Positions 44,609 to 56,621 are shown, numbered from the stretch's first letter. The stretch is DNA of 64,000 nt from Ryuthela nishihirai (GCA_038380435.1 JAWZYU010000028.1:44451095-44515094), one strand, 5' to 3'. Program-made: numbers and translations. The notes: generated by a model from the letters alone, not told the origin.

Positions 44609-47600
44609 CTACTGTATCTGCCACTGCACACCAATTCTAACAAGGTCCTGTTTGACGTTGTCTGCCCACCGCATCCTTGGTCTCCCCTTCTTTCTGAGGC
44701 CTTTAGGCACACTGTTCATAACCCTATTCGCCAATCTATAATTATTCATACGGGCAACATGGCCAAACCAGCGGAGTCTCTCTCTGCACAATATGCTGCT
44801 TAAAGGAGGTTGCAGACTCCTTTGCCTAACCTCATCATTAGTTACAAAGTTGAACCACCTAATGCAAAAGATAGTGCGTAAGCATCTGAAATCAAAAGCA
44901 TCTAGTTTCCTGTTATCTTGTTTACAAAGTGTCCAAGTTTCACTACCATAACTAACCCTAGAAAGAACCAAACTATTATACAATCTAATTTTAATCTTTA
45001 GGTGTATACGCCTATTTTTCCACACTCTCCATAGATTCTTAAAAGTCCCGGCAGCAATCCCTATTCGTCTGTTAATCTCATGCCGCACATCACCATTATC
45101 TGTTACAGTAAAAGTTATATAAAATATCTTAGATAATTATATAGAGGAAACATTGTCATTAGTCGGGTGAGATCTGAACCCACGACCTTCTGATAACATG
45201 TCAGGTGCCCTGACCGCTGAGTTACCTCTCGCAGAGCAATCATCCTCTATAATGTAATAATTCCCAAGGAAATTAAACTGTGACACCTGCTCAAGACTGC
45301 AACCATTCAGATTAACTGAATCACAGCCTGCCTGACCAATTTTCATCACTTTAGTTTTTTCTCTGTTTATAATCAAACCTACTCTACTACCAGTTTCATC
45401 AACAGTTCGAATGAAAGAGTTCATCTCATCAACATCATTTGCCAAAAGGGCTAAATCATCAGCATAATCTAAATTTAAAAATCTTCGTATCTCCAGTCCA
45501 TTTAAGGCCAAAATCTTTCCCTTGAAGTGAATTTCGCATAATATAATCAATAACCAAACTAAAGAGAAAAGGAGACAAAATGCACCCTTGTCGAACACCA
45601 GAAGTAATGCTAAACCAATTGCTACAAGCCTTACCAACTCTCACACACGACTCAGTGTTATTATAGAGAGATTTCATTAAGTTAACTAACTTGTCTGGTA
45701 AACCATATGATTTCACAATTAACCACAAATTATGACGATCAACAGAGTCGAAAGCCTTTTTGAAATCAACAAATCTAGCCGCCAAAGGTTTCTGAAACCC
45801 GAAACATTTCTCAAGAATATGCCTAAGTGAAAATATCTGATCCACACATTCCCTACCACTTCTGAATCCACATTGCTCATCACGCAATTGACTGTCAACC
45901 AGATTCTTAATTCTATTAAGCACAATCATGGAAAGAACTTTACCTGGAACAGAGAGTAGGCTGATACCCCTATAGTTATCAAAAGAACTGTGATCACCTT
46001 TTTTGAAAATAGGGATACAATAGCTCTGATAAAATTTTTAGGAACCATACGTTTATCATAAAAGATATTCAAAATTTCAGTCATCCAAGTGGTAACCGAA
46101 ACATTCCCAGCTCTAAGCATTTGGGTAGTAATTTCATCTATCCCTGAGAATTTATGTAGTTTAAGTTTAGAAACAGCCAACATAACTTCAGGTAGTGTTA
46201 TAGGGCCAACATTAAAGCCACCAATGCATCTATCATCATTGCAAACAATGGGAGTAGAACTAACTACATTGTTTAGAACATCACTGAAATGCTCAGCCTT
46301 ACCATGTTTATCCTTCAATCCTTGTATACCTGTCCGTTTTCTACCACACAAAACATTAACTATCTGGTACAGCTCTCTGCTGTTGTGTTGTCTAACTGTT
46401 TCCTCGGCTTTGTCAGCCAAACCATGAAGCCAAAGATTCTTATCAGCAGCTAACTGATTTTTTACAAGTTGATTACGTTCTCTGTAATGCATTCTATTAG
46501 GACTAGTAGGGTATTGATTAAGGACATTCCTGCAGTTCTTTCTTTCCGAAATAAGCTCAAGTGCCTTATCACTCAGATAATTCTGCCTCTTCTGCTCCTT
46601 TTTTCCTAATAGAGTACTGTTAGTGTCCAAAAAAGCCTGTTTAAAATGATCCCATTCTTCCTCAACTTCAGTAATAAGCACACCATGACTGTCATAATGA
46701 CTAAGTAACCTATCATGGTAAGCTTTGGCTATAACTGGGTCTTTCAGAGCTTCAGTATTAAAAGTAAATTTTTTAACCCTAGCACAACACTTTTTAAGTT
46801 TAAGTTGCAAAACACTTTTAACAAGGTAATGGTCAGATCCAATTTCAGCTCCCCTATTTTACTTGGTATTCCTAGCAGAACTAGCGCATTTGCTGTTAAT
46901 TAATATATAATCAATCATATTCTTATGCAGCCCATCAAGTGAAACCCATGTGTACTTATGTATGTTGCGGTGTTTGTAATAAGTGTTAGTTATTCTGAAT
47001 CCATCGAGTTTACTTACCTGTAGGAGACGTTGCCCATTGCCATTGCAGCTACCAATATCAAAAGGGACTATTACTCCTCCCCATAGGTCAGAGTGAGTAC
47101 CGACTTTGGCACTGAAATCACCAAGAAGAAGGGTAATATCTCCTTTCTTGACAGAATTCAAAATATCCTGAAGTTGTCCATAAAACCTATCCTTCTCATC
47201 CTCATCGGCATCCTCAGTGGGGGCATAACAGCAGATAACATTCAAGTCTTTAACGCTTGTCTGAAATTTTGCTGTAAGAAACCTTTCATTAATGCACTCA
47301 TATCCTAGAAGATCATCACTAGCGTGTCTGTTGAGAAGCAGACCCACGCCGTGGTGATGCCTATTGTCGTCCCTCCCTGAAAAGAGAAATTTAAGATTAT
47401 TTTTAAGAATCTGACCTTTTTCTGTCCATCTGGTCTCTTGCAAGCAGAGAATATCTAAATTATAATGGTGGAATTCTTGTGTGAGGACATCAAGAGAAAA
47501 AGCTCTGTGCAGAGTCCTCACATTCCAACTACCTATGGGGAGAAAATGGTTAGTGGGATGTTTAAAGAAACTATGTTTATTGAGAGAGGGAATGCCGACA

Positions 47601-47629
47601 ATATCAAACAGCCCCCTAATCGCAGACAT
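44609..47629 (-). pseudogene. LINE endonuclease-reverse transcriptase, broken
   Basis: The protein would nick target DNA and reverse-transcribe its own RNA there. The N-terminal part (47629-46859) is an APE-type endonuclease with Asn in SWNVRTL (residue 36), Glu in LQETRW (residue 65) and LLLGDF. Its SDH motif follows just after an in-frame TAA at 46859. RT motifs then follow: SGIDEI (46810-45926 frame), DFKKAFDSVD (motif A Asp) and SGVRQGCILSPFLF (45929-45459 frame), and YADD near 45455-45466 in a third frame. So there are frameshifts near 46010 and near 45530. SINE-D then interrupts. The C-terminal part (45088-44609) has YGSETWTLC, LRWFGHVARM and GRPRMRWADNV. Confidence 0.9.
45105..45258 (-). 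mobile_element. SINE-D inserted in the LINE
   Basis: The reverse complement of 44126-44275, ending tataatgtaata on the LINE side. The LINE frame FNFLG is cut here and resumes as DNGDVRHEINRR. The insertion postdates the LINE. Confidence 0.8.
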
Positions 47630-48365
47630 GGGGCAAAGACCGGTTCCCCCACTACTAAAGTCTGAAGCTATCTACACTGGAAGACTTCCTCCAATGTAGA
47701 ATTTGACGATGCCCGTAGAAGCAAGAGTTCAGGTGCCTGCGATCACCTCTGCTCAGGATTATCCACCAGCTGATAAACATATCCTGTGAATCTATTCACT
47801 TGGGGCTGTCAACCCACAAACAAACAGAAAACACAGCGGAAGATTTTCCCTCCACAGAAGCCCACCAGTGCAGCAAAATCAGGATCCATAATCAAGCTCA
47901 GAGCCATATATCTGTCCAGTCCAGTGGGTTTATATGGTCAGCACCAGTACCCTGTGTGGTTGACCACTCCTCAGCAGGGTAGTAAAAAAAAGAAAAGTAG
48001 CCAGAGTTGTCCAGATCAGTAGGCCACACTAATCTGGCAGCCTTCCCCTTCCGTTCAGTTCCACAAGAGAGTATCTTTTTTGAAAGGTACTAACCGTCTG
48101 CACCACGAGAAGGCGGGGTCGGACATTAGGGGCTAGGCCTGGCCGGTTCTATACCAACAATAAACTTGAATACCTCGGAAAACTGTTACTATTAATTCAA
48201 GAAGTCAACTACGTTAAAATTCCTTTACCGTTACGTTTCCCAGAGACGTTTTTCATACCTTGCACCATCAGTGTTTAATTATTTACCTTCAGAAATCATA
48301 AATGAAAATAACCTATACTATACAAAAAACTTTTACCTTTATTGTTTTAAATATTTCTAATGTAA

Positions 48366-48843
48366 TAAGCGTATACACCTAAAGACTAAAATTTGACTGA
48401 ATAATAGTTTGGTTCTTTCTAGGGTTAATTATGGTAGTGAAACTTGGGCGCTTTGTAAACAAGATAACAGGAAACTAGATGCTTTTGATTCTAGATGCTT
48501 ACGCAGTATCTTGGGCATTAGGTGGTTCAACTTTGTAACTAATGATGAGGTTAGGCAAAGGAGTTTGCAACCTCCTTTAAGCAGCATATTGTGCAGAGAG
48601 AGACTCCGTTGGTTTGGCCATGTTGCCCGTATGAATAATATAGATTGGCGAATAGGGTTATGAACAGTGTGCCTAAAGGCCTCAGAAAGAGGGGAAGACC
48701 TAGGATGCTGTGGGCAGACAATGTCAAACAGGACCTTATTAGAATTGGTTGCAGTGGCCGGATGCAGCAGATGTAGCTCAGGATAGATATGCTTGGAGAA
48801 TTAAACTGCACGTCTGGTTGGACCTCCGTAACCCATGGCTGCT

Positions 48844-48890
<47 letters not shown>

Positions 48891-48892
48891 TA
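48366..48892 (+). pseudogene. RTE-like LINE, 5'-truncated 3' end
   Basis: The plus-strand frame (VNYGSETWALCKQDNRKLDA, then LRWFGHVARMNN) is nearly identical to the C-terminus of the dead LINE next door. It ends cccatggctgcttgatgatg and a GAT microsatellite of about 16 units, the element's 3' tail. It lies head to head with the larger copy. Confidence 0.88.
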
Positions 48893-49910
48893 GAAATGTA
48901 TTGTGGAATACGTACATAATATGACGTTTACTTTGTATTGTTGTTTACTATGTGACACAACATGCTGCTGCCGAAATTTTCATTGGAAACATTCAGCAGA
49001 ACTTGAACGTGCATCTGCCCCTTGGTTCTCTACAGAATGTAATTTCTTTTCTTTCTCATTTATGGTATATTTTTATTTATTGTGCATAGCTTGTGTGTAT
49101 TGGTTTATGTATTTTATGTAATGAATTATTATTATTGTTGTTGTTGTTGTTGATCGAGCTTGTAAAAAGATATTGAATAATTATCATTTATAATGTAAAA
49201 CAACTAGAGATAAATTTCTAATTGATTTACAGATGATCACCAATGATATTCGCGTAGAATTCCGTAGAAATCCTGAGATCCATATTCAAATATGAGAGGA
49301 GCATTTCACAACAGGTTAGAACAAATCATCGCTGAGGTGTTGTTTAGCCCGGGAATAAAAAAAAGATCAACAATGCCTCTATCCCTGTTGCGCAACCTGT
49401 CACTCGAGGCTCTGATCTCGAGGCTATCACTAACGACAGCGCCACGCCACGAGGTGGAGAAGCTGATAATAAAAAGAGCATAATTCAATTTAACGTTGAG
49501 AGCTTTATTTTAAGTATTGATTCTCTGTACTTTTGCTCTTCCTTTTCAAACCTACTTCTTTCTCAGGAGAAGCAGCGCTTGCTAATATTTAATACTAGTA
49601 GATTTACCCCGGCTTAGGTCTGATCCTTAACTCAATTAGTTTCTCTCGTTTTCAAAACAAAAAACGAGCTAATGTTCTCACTTCGTCGTCCGTCAGTCTA
49701 GCCGTCAGTAGAGATTCAACTTCTTCTTTTGATATGTACTAAATATTCTGTTTTTTGGTCGGAGAGGTATTGACGAAAACACTCCGTGACGCTGAAATTG
49801 CACCATACAGAAACGTCGTGAGATTTTTACGCAAACAGCAAACAAGTGCAGCATTGCGGTAATAGAAAAGATTCTACTATGTGGGGCAAATCAAACGGAG
49901 AGAATCCGAG
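48893..49910. other. No gene recognised
   Basis: Mostly AT-rich. The stretch 49290-49490 is GC-richer with an arginine-rich frame on each strand (60-63 codons) that I cannot assign. It may be another short retroposon. Confidence 0.4.
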
Positions 49911-49911
49911 T

Positions 49912-50112
49912 TTTTTTTTGCGATATATAGGACAGAGAAGAATCCTAGAAGCTACTCCTAGCTTAATACAGGCCTTCTCATACAAGGACATGCCCTACCA
50001 CGACCGAAGTCACTGCTGACCACTGCCTTGGTTAGAGCTAACACAACACACAAAGTTTGCCTTGCTGGAACAGTCGCTAGCTGCCTAACCACTATGCCAG
50101 TCAAGGCAAGAC
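49912..50112 (-). mobile_element. SINE-C, second copy
   Basis: Near-identical to 14802-14999. The tRNA-like 5' end (tgactggcatagtggttagg on the minus strand) is at the right, the 3' end cctatatatcgcaaaaaaa at the left. Confidence 0.7.
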
Positions 50113-50790
50113 ATGCCACCACCTCCACGAAACGCTCCATGAGTTTGCAACCTATAAAACTCTGAGCGAACCCTCAGAACGAGGTTCCTAGGAACAGCAT
50201 GAATGAATGAAACAGTTTATTCATTTAAATATCATTATAAACATTACAGAAAAAATTTACAATTTAACAATAAGTGAAAAGGGAAATCTTAAAAAGCCTA
50301 AGCTTTCAAAACAATGTTTCCCAAAACGTATAATAAATTTTCAATACATTGATGCAACCTGCCATACTGATATAAAATGAGGCATACGTAGGTTATTTTG
50401 CATGAAGAATCGCTAACATAATACTATAGTAACATTTCAAGTAACAAATTGCTCTATTTTCTGCATTGATAATAAACAATTTTTTATAAGAATAGTTAAA
50501 CTTATAGTAAATAGTAAATGATGATATAGCATCTGGAATTTCGTCATTCTACAGACTCGAACCTACAAACCTTATTGAACATTGACCAATAGTTTTCCTA
50601 TAAATGGGTGCTCTAATTCTATGTTGTCTGATATCATAGTCATGTATTCGACTTTTATTTCACTACCTTATTTTTTATGGCATAAATAATATTTCCCACA
50701 GCAAATTTATGGACATTGAAGACATTCAGCATTTCATAAAAAGCCACTAAATGTTGTGCTGGATCTCGATAATTTAATTTTAAAAATTGG
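50113..50790. other. No gene recognised
   Basis: AT-rich, no supported feature. Confidence 0.45.
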
Positions 50791-50792
50791 TA

Positions 50793-51053
50793 GACAGGTG
50801 GTAGTCTCCCGTCAAGGCCATCCAGCGTGTTCTTTAACGTGCACAGGGTATGGCTCTCCCGCACACTGGGCCACGGCTTAACGTCCCATCCGACGGACGG
50901 CGGCCATTCCAAGCCCATCGGTGTCCCCTACTGACAGTGGGCAGGGCGGGGAAATTTTGCGGAGATAAATCTCAACGCTGACCCAGCTGGGACTCGAACC
51001 TGGGAACTACATATTACGAGCCTGACGCGCTACCGACTGAGCCACTCCCGCCC
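50793..51053 (-). mobile_element. SINE-A, 3' part missing
   Basis: Head and body are present (gtctcccgtcaaggccatcc to ctgagccactcccgccccc), but the tail-side third is absent. This is unlike normal 5' truncation, so a later deletion is likely. Confidence 0.87.
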
Positions 51054-51055
51054 CC

Positions 51056-51525
51056 AGGTGATGGCAAGAGAGATTGCAAGAATCTACATACAATCATCAG
51101 AATGGATGGTGGACGCCGAAGAAGAATACCGAAGGAGGACCGACAGATTCTGAGAAAGGCGTCTCCCACACCAAAAGTAGCTGCCATGAACAGAATGGTT
51201 TCGTCAACCTTGCACCACCCTGTAACACGACGAAACATTTCTGGGTGACTGGTAGAGGAAAGGTTGCATGCATGTCGGCCATTACGTGACCTTCCACTGA
51301 GCATCAGGCATCATCAACAGCGCCTGGATTGGTGTTGACTACGAACAACTTGGGATGCGAAGAGAATCGTGTCACCTTTAACTTTTTCGTTACAGCTGGT
51401 ATAGCATTTGTACCACTCACTGGAACCCGTAGCACACTCCTTAATTGTAGGAGTGCCTGGAATCCTGTTTCAGAAAAATAACGCCAGGCCACATACCACT
51501 AAAATTAGCAGGGGATGTAGGTTAA
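51056..51525 (+). pseudogene. Tc1-like transposase relic
   Basis: Frameshifted plus-strand fragments: GGRRRRIPKEDRQILRKA and HPVTRRNISG (DNA-binding part), RPLRDLPLSIRHHQQRLDWC (linker before the first Asp), and FQKNNARPHTTK (second catalytic motif, with Asn where Asp is expected). It belongs to a different Tc1-like group from the 29-31 kb element. The 3' part is cut by a SINE-A fragment. Confidence 0.7.
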
Positions 51526-51527
51526 GT

Positions 51528-51722
51528 TATGGCCATGTGTGCACGTTAAAGAACACGCTGAATTACCTTGGAGGAAGGGTACCATTTGTTTCTTAATAAC
51601 TGTCCAGTGGATCCTCTCCTCCAACCTTCTCTAAACCCTTGGGGTCCTTGTGACTTGTCCATTTATCCCATTATGTGCAAAGAAAGAAAATGCTGCTCAG
51701 AGGTAAAACAAGCCAACCCAAC
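51528..51722 (+). mobile_element. SINE-A 3' fragment, old
   Basis: From ggttaagttatggccatgtg to tail gccaacccaaccaaac; 5'-truncated. Confidence 0.8.
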
Positions 51723-52347
51723 CAAACAACAAACCGTCTTGTAGTCCATCTGTGTATGAAAGAAGTTGGTGCTTTTGCTCCATAACTGCAATCATGTCGT
51801 AGATTTGACAATTTAATTTCTGCTTTCTTTAAAGAAATGAATATTTGAAATAATTTCATTTTCTTTCAATAATTTGCTAAATTGTAAATCATGTTTTGCT
51901 TTAAATATTTATTTAAATTTTAATATAAAATCTTATCATTGGCCAATTTTTGATAAAAACAACCTATACTCAGTATCATTTTCACTGAGATTTCTTTTTG
52001 ATTTTCAGACTTTAAGTTCTGATTTTTTTGTTCTGCCAAACCAGAACACTACTCCAAGTTTCGTAACATTTTCCTATTTCCTCTGTTTCTTGACAAGCAG
52101 ACATATTCCAGTTTATCCCGTTTTTCTAGCTGTTCTTGATTCAGCTTCTCTCAACATCACTCAATTATTCAAATTTGAAACTTTTACTTGATTTTAAAGA
52201 AATTATGCTTCTTCTCAGTTGTTTTCTCTTTTTGGTTTTATAAGAAACAATCCCATGACATGCAAATCGGATTTTCATGGCACAACCGAACACTAACGAA
52301 TCCAAAGGTGGAATAGGGTTATAACTCTCCTTGAGGACTTAATATAT
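51723..52347. other. No gene recognised
   Basis: It holds a 105-codon frame (51874-52191), phenylalanine- and serine-rich and of low complexity. I see no reason to call it a gene. The ATAT at 52344-52347 is the left target duplication of the gypsy element. Confidence 0.45.
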
Positions 52348-52970
52348 TGTTGCGGATCACAAAAATGGATTGCCACTGAGCGTGAGTATTAAAAACTATA
52401 TTTCAAAACCAAATTCAATACAAGGTAAATTGTTACAAAGGAAATATGGATGAAGTATCTTATTAACAAATCAACTATTAACATGCACAAGTCATCAATC
52501 TTCCTGCGTAGAGCACACAATATCAGCTCTGTGTATTTTACTAAATACTACCTTTTACTTGATTTACCAGGTCACCCGAAGATCTTCACTCGCAAACCAA
52601 TTCTCGTCCTGTGCTAATAACTTTTCACACACTAGCCGAACAAAAAGACAGTCCGTGTAGACATTCGAAGTTAGCCATAAAAGTTCCCACTTTTATACTT
52701 CCGCGTATACACAACACATCAAGTTACTTCTTGATACTTAACGATAAAAGATCCCACTTTTATCCTTCCGCGTATACACAACACATCAAGTTACTTCTTG
52801 ATACTTACGCGCACTGTCTCAGAACAGCTCACCGTCCATTTTCGAACTCCTCGACCGTTACAACACAACGACCGTTAACGCTTCACTCTTCTTCTCCAAA
52901 TTCTCCCAAAGTTCTTATTCGTTGGCTGAAACTTTTTGCTTTCGGTTGCCAGATTCCTTCTGTCGTAACA
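52348..52970 (-). repeat. 3' LTR of the gypsy element
   Basis: 623 bp, beginning tgttgcggatcac and ending tctgtcgtaaca on the plus strand. It contains the last 31 codons of pol and a 67-bp internal direct repeat. Confidence 0.97.
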
Positions 52971-55900
52971 CTGCCCCCTTCCTAGGTCTTGTTCGTCCCG
53001 AACAATTCTGGATTCCAAAGTTTCTTCAGTTCTTCGATGAAACGGGGCTAAACGATCCACGTGAACCACTTTGCACTTTGTAGCTGGACGTCGACGAATG
53101 CGATATACCACGTCATTAATCCTGTTAACTATTGTATATGGACCTTCCCAAGGTTTCTGAAGTTTTGGAGATAGTCCTTTCTTTCTATGTGGACTGTATA
53201 GCCAGACAAGATCTCCTTGATTGAAAATAGTTCCATTTGTTTTGCTGTCATATCTTGTTTTGGTTCTGTCACTTGTTATGTCGATGTTATGTCTAACGGA
53301 GTGATGGATTTCTTCCAGTCGTTGTTGCAATTCTTGTACGTATTGTGGAGTGGACACAGGCATTGCTTCGGGCCGACCATATAAAAGGTCACAGGGAAGA
53401 CGTAACTCTCTTCCAAAAAGCATCATGGAAGGTGTCTGTCCAGTTGTCTCATGCACTGCCGTTCTATATGCCAGCAAAAGGAGTGGTACATGGCGATCCC
53501 AGTCACGTTGGTGGTCGTTCACAAATAATGCTAAATGCTGAGCAATTGTTCTATTGAACCTTTCAACCATACCATCCGACTGAGGGTGTAAGGGAGTTGT
53601 TCTGGTTTTCTGAATGCCTAATAGTTGACAGATGCCTTTAAATACATTGGATTCAAAATTCCGTCCTTGATCAGAGTGGAGTTGTAAAGGTACTCCATAC
53701 CTACTAATGAAGTTATTAACTATCATCTCAGCCACTGTTGTTGCTTCCTGGTCTTGGATGGGATATACCTCAGGCCACTTTGTGAAATAATCCATTACCA
53801 CTAATAAATATCGATTTCCATCATCAGTTCTAGGAAACGGACCCATTACATCAATGGCTATTCTTTCAAAAGGGGCACCAACGTTATACGTCTGCAGCTT
53901 ACCCCGACTCCTAGTCTTAGGGCCTTTCTTTGCTGCACAGGCTTCACATTGCCTACACCATCTCTCAACGTCTGCCCTACTTTTCAGCCAATGAAATCGT
54001 TCCCTGGCTTTGGCTAATGTCTTATTAACACCGAAGTGTCCTCCAGTGGCATTATCATGTACATCTTTCATCACAAGTTCCACTCGGGATCGAGGAAGGA
54101 TTATCTGCCAACGGATCAGCCGTCCAGTGGGATTCTCCCATCTTCTGTATAATACTCCGTCTTCCACTTTTAAGGAGTCCCACTGTGCCCAGTAACTTTT
54201 AGTAGTTGGACTATACCTCGAGATTTGCTCCCAATTAGGTCTTACATCAGATTTTTCAATCAATTCTAATATTGGTTTTATGTCTTCATCATCTAGTTGA
54301 GCCTTCCTGATTTCAATTGGATTCCAGATGTTAGGGGCGTCACTGTTTGTTTGTGTCGATACTATTTGTCTTATGGGCATTATCTCTTTAGTTTCAAATT
54401 TCAGTTCTGCATTATAGCAATGTTTACAGTTGTCAATACATGGGCGCCTGGAAAGAGCATCTGCATTCTTATGCATTTTACCACTTCGATGTTCGATGGA
54501 GAAATCGTATTCTTGTAACCGTTGTATCCACCTAGCGATTTGTCCTTCAGGGTTTTTGAAGTTTAATAACCATCTAAGTGCAGCATGATCAGTACGTATA
54601 AGGAATTTCTGGCCATAGAGATAATGATGAAAATGTTCTATTGCTTTTACTATTGCTAACAGTTCTTTGCGTGTTACACAGTAATTCCGCTCTGGTTTGG
54701 ATAAAGTTTTACTAAAGTATGCAATAACTCTCTCTTGTCCGTCTTGTTCTTGTGAAAGCACAGCACCAACTCCTGTGTTACTTGCGTCAGTATCTATTAC
54801 GAATTGTTTTCCAGTTTGTGGGTACGCTAGCACTGGTGCTGTGGAAAGAGTTTTCTTTAGCTGTTGAAAGGCTATATCGCATTCGGTGGTCCACATAAAC
54901 CGCTGGCCCTCTTCTGTCAGACGATGTAATGGCCTTGCGATGTTGGAGAAACCTTTGACAAATCTTCTATAGTAGGTGCAAAGTCCAATAAAACTACGAA
55001 GTTGATGAACATCTTGTGGTGGAGGCCAGTCTCTTACAGCTTCTATCTTACTAGGATCAGTCTTAATCCCTGCTGTAGTGATCACATGACCAAGGTAATG
55101 AACTTCTTGCTGGAACAGTTTACACTTTGTCGGTCCCAATTTTAACTTGGCTGCCTTAAGTTTTTCAAATACTTGACGAAGATTTCTCAAATGTTCTTCA
55201 AAAGTTCTTCCAAGAACTATGATGTCGTCCAAGTAAACCAGGCAGACCTCCAAAGACAAACCTTTGAGCACTGACTCCATTAGTCGTTCAAATGTGGCAG
55301 GTGCATTACAAAGTCCAAATGGCATCACCTTAAACTGCCAAAGTCCATTCCCTGTACTGAAAGCTGTTTTCTCACGGTCTTCAGGACGTATACCAACTTG
55401 CCAATAGCCGCTCTTTAAATCTAATGTTGAGAACCATTCTGACCCAGATAAAGTGTCTAGTGTATCGTCAATCCTGGGTAAAGGAAAGGAATCTTTCTTT
55501 GTTACGTCATTTAATCTGCGATAATCTACACAAAATCGTGTAGATCCATCCTTTTTCTTGACAAGAACTACTGGTGATGTCCAGGGACTCTGTGATGGTT
55601 CTATAATGCCCTGAGCTTCCATGTCCTTTATGAGTTGTTCCGTCTCCTCTCTTTTTGCCAATGGAAGCCTTCTTGCCGGCAGATGGACTGGAGGAGAATC
55701 ACCAGTGTTGATTTTATGTTCTGTCAGGTTAGTACGGCCATAATCATTTGATGTGGCAGAAAATATGTCAGAAAATTCTTTTAATAGGTTCTCGGCCTTA
55801 ACAGCTTGGTTTTCAGTTAATATTTGTCTTGTTTCTCTCCATAATTCAGTAAGATGAGACGGGATGTCTGTATGATTTTGATATGAATCGGTAACTTCTA

Positions 55901-56621
55901 TTTTATTTATACTTGTTACACAGGTAACAGCTTCACATATTGCTAATTCCTCACCTTTTTTTAACAGTCTACTGGATTTGTTACAGTTCATCACTCTGAT
56001 AGGGATCTGTTCTTTATCTATTCTGACTAAAGTCCTTGCAACCAGGATATTATGAGCCAAAGCTCCTTTACCAGAGGCATCAGTAACTGCCAATCGGAAG
56101 GCCCCAGAAATCTCCGCCCGATGTCCACGGACTATAACTTCACTTTGTGCTGGGATCTCTGTGTCTTCCGTCACTAAAATGGGAGTTACGCTTGATAAAG
56201 AATCAGACGTCCGGCTAAGCAGAGGAATCTCTTCTGTCTCATAGATGAGTAGGTTATCACTGGGTCTAATGTTGAATCCATGTTTCTTAAGAAAATCAAG
56301 GCCTAATATGCATTCGTCGTAGATGTCAGCGATGTAAACAGGATGGCGAACCAGACAGCTACCAACTCGAATATTAAGTTCTATTTTTCCATGAACCTTT
56401 GCACGATCTCCAGTGGCCGTTTGTAGGCTTATTCTAGACTGTGTAGTATTCAAGTTTGGGTGAGGTATTATTTTCTTTATTATATCCGTTCTGAGTAAAG
56501 TTACATTTGCACCAGTGTCGACTATCATACGGCAAGGTATTCCATTTATGGCTCCATCAGCTACTAATCCATTATTATCGCCATGTAATGTTGAAACGTG
56601 GGCGACTTCCCCTGGGGCCAA
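52875..56621 (-). CDS. pol: Gypsy Pol polyprotein
   Basis: A 1248-codon frame that would be processed into the replication and integration enzymes. It holds the aspartic protease with DTG at residues 35-37, and RT from about 330 with LPLPRIDDTL and the YLDD active site at 463-466. RNase H spans about 605-725 (Asp612, Glu653, Asp678). The integrase zinc domain has His855, His862, Cys892 and Cys895, and its catalytic D924, D984 and E1020 have 35 residues between the last two. A GPY motif lies at 1160-1162. The frame is open upstream to the gag stop and lies at -1 to gag, so the real product is most likely a Gag-Pol fusion and not a protein started at 56621 (a TTG). The stop lies inside the 3' LTR. 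Length and order are normal for Ty3/gypsy and no key residue is missing. Confidence 0.97.
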   Translation of the reverse strand: MAPGEVAHVSTLHGDNNGLVADGAINGIPCRMIVDTGANVTLLRTDIIKKIIPHPNLNTTQSRISLQTATGDRAKVHGKIELNIRVGSCLVRHPVYIADIYDECILGLDFLKKHGFNIRPSDNLLIYETEEIPLLSRTSDSLSSVTPILVTEDTEIPAQSEVIVRGHRAEISGAFRLAVTDASGKGALAHNILVARTLVRIDKEQIPIRVMNCNKSSRLLKKGEELAICEAVTCVTSINKIEVTDSYQNHTDIPSHLTELWRETRQILTENQAVKAENLLKEFSDIFSATSNDYGRTNLTEHKINTGDSPPVHLPARRLPLAKREETEQLIKDMEAQGIIEPSQSPWTSPVVLVKKKDGSTRFCVDYRRLNDVTKKDSFPLPRIDDTLDTLSGSEWFSTLDLKSGYWQVGIRPEDREKTAFSTGNGLWQFKVMPFGLCNAPATFERLMESVLKGLSLEVCLVYLDDIIVLGRTFEEHLRNLRQVFEKLKAAKLKLGPTKCKLFQQEVHYLGHVITTAGIKTDPSKIEAVRDWPPPQDVHQLRSFIGLCTYYRRFVKGFSNIARPLHRLTEEGQRFMWTTECDIAFQQLKKTLSTAPVLAYPQTGKQFVIDTDASNTGVGAVLSQEQDGQERVIAYFSKTLSKPERNYCVTRKELLAIVKAIEHFHHYLYGQKFLIRTDHAALRWLLNFKNPEGQIARWIQRLQEYDFSIEHRSGKMHKNADALSRRPCIDNCKHCYNAELKFETKEIMPIRQIVSTQTNSDAPNIWNPIEIRKAQLDDEDIKPILELIEKSDVRPNWEQISRYSPTTKSYWAQWDSLKVEDGVLYRRWENPTGRLIRWQIILPRSRVELVMKDVHDNATGGHFGVNKTLAKARERFHWLKSRADVERWCRQCEACAAKKGPKTRSRGKLQTYNVGAPFERIAIDVMGPFPRTDDGNRYLLVVMDYFTKWPEVYPIQDQEATTVAEMIVNNFISRYGVPLQLHSDQGRNFESNVFKGICQLLGIQKTRTTPLHPQSDGMVERFNRTIAQHLALFVNDHQRDWDRHVPLLLLAYRTAVHETTGQTPSMMLFGRELRLPCDLLYGRPEAMPVSTPQYVQELQQRLEEIHHSVRHNIDITSDRTKTRYDSKTNGTIFNQGDLVWLYSPHRKKGLSPKLQKPWEGPYTIVNRINDVVYRIRRRPATKCKVVHVDRLAPFHRRTEETLESRIVRDEQDLGRGQCYDRRNLATESKKFQPTNKNFGRIWRRRVKR
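52971..52985 (-). other. Polypurine tract
   Basis: The minus strand reads aggaagggggcag right before the 3' LTR. This primes plus-strand DNA synthesis in LTR elements. Confidence 0.85.

Larger units (their letters stand above)
44510..48160 (-). mobile_element. RTE-like LINE, near full length, dead
   Basis: A single-frame non-LTR retrotransposon on the minus strand: probable 5' UTR (48160-47630), endonuclease, reverse transcriptase and a 3' end catggctgcttgaggaggag followed by GAT-like repeats. Two other 3' fragments of the family lie at 4495-4780 and 48366-48892. The coding frame is broken several times and interrupted by SINE-D. The clade (RTE group) is assigned from endonuclease plus RT order, the YGSETW and GRPRMRW motifs and the GAT tail, without a tree. 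Confidence 0.85.

Noticed and set aside
46089..46427. 112-codon plus-strand frame and others at 46715-47699
   Set aside because: Antisense to the LINE endonuclease-RT coding region.
49292..49490. Possible further tRNA-derived SINE
   Set aside because: GC-rich, but no acceptable A box and B box pair. No second copy is visible in this window.
51874..52191. 105-codon frame
   Set aside because: Low-complexity, AT-driven composition without recognisable motifs.
52611..52985. 124-codon plus-strand frame, repeated at 58309-58719
   Set aside because: It is the antisense of the LTR, duplicated because the LTR is.
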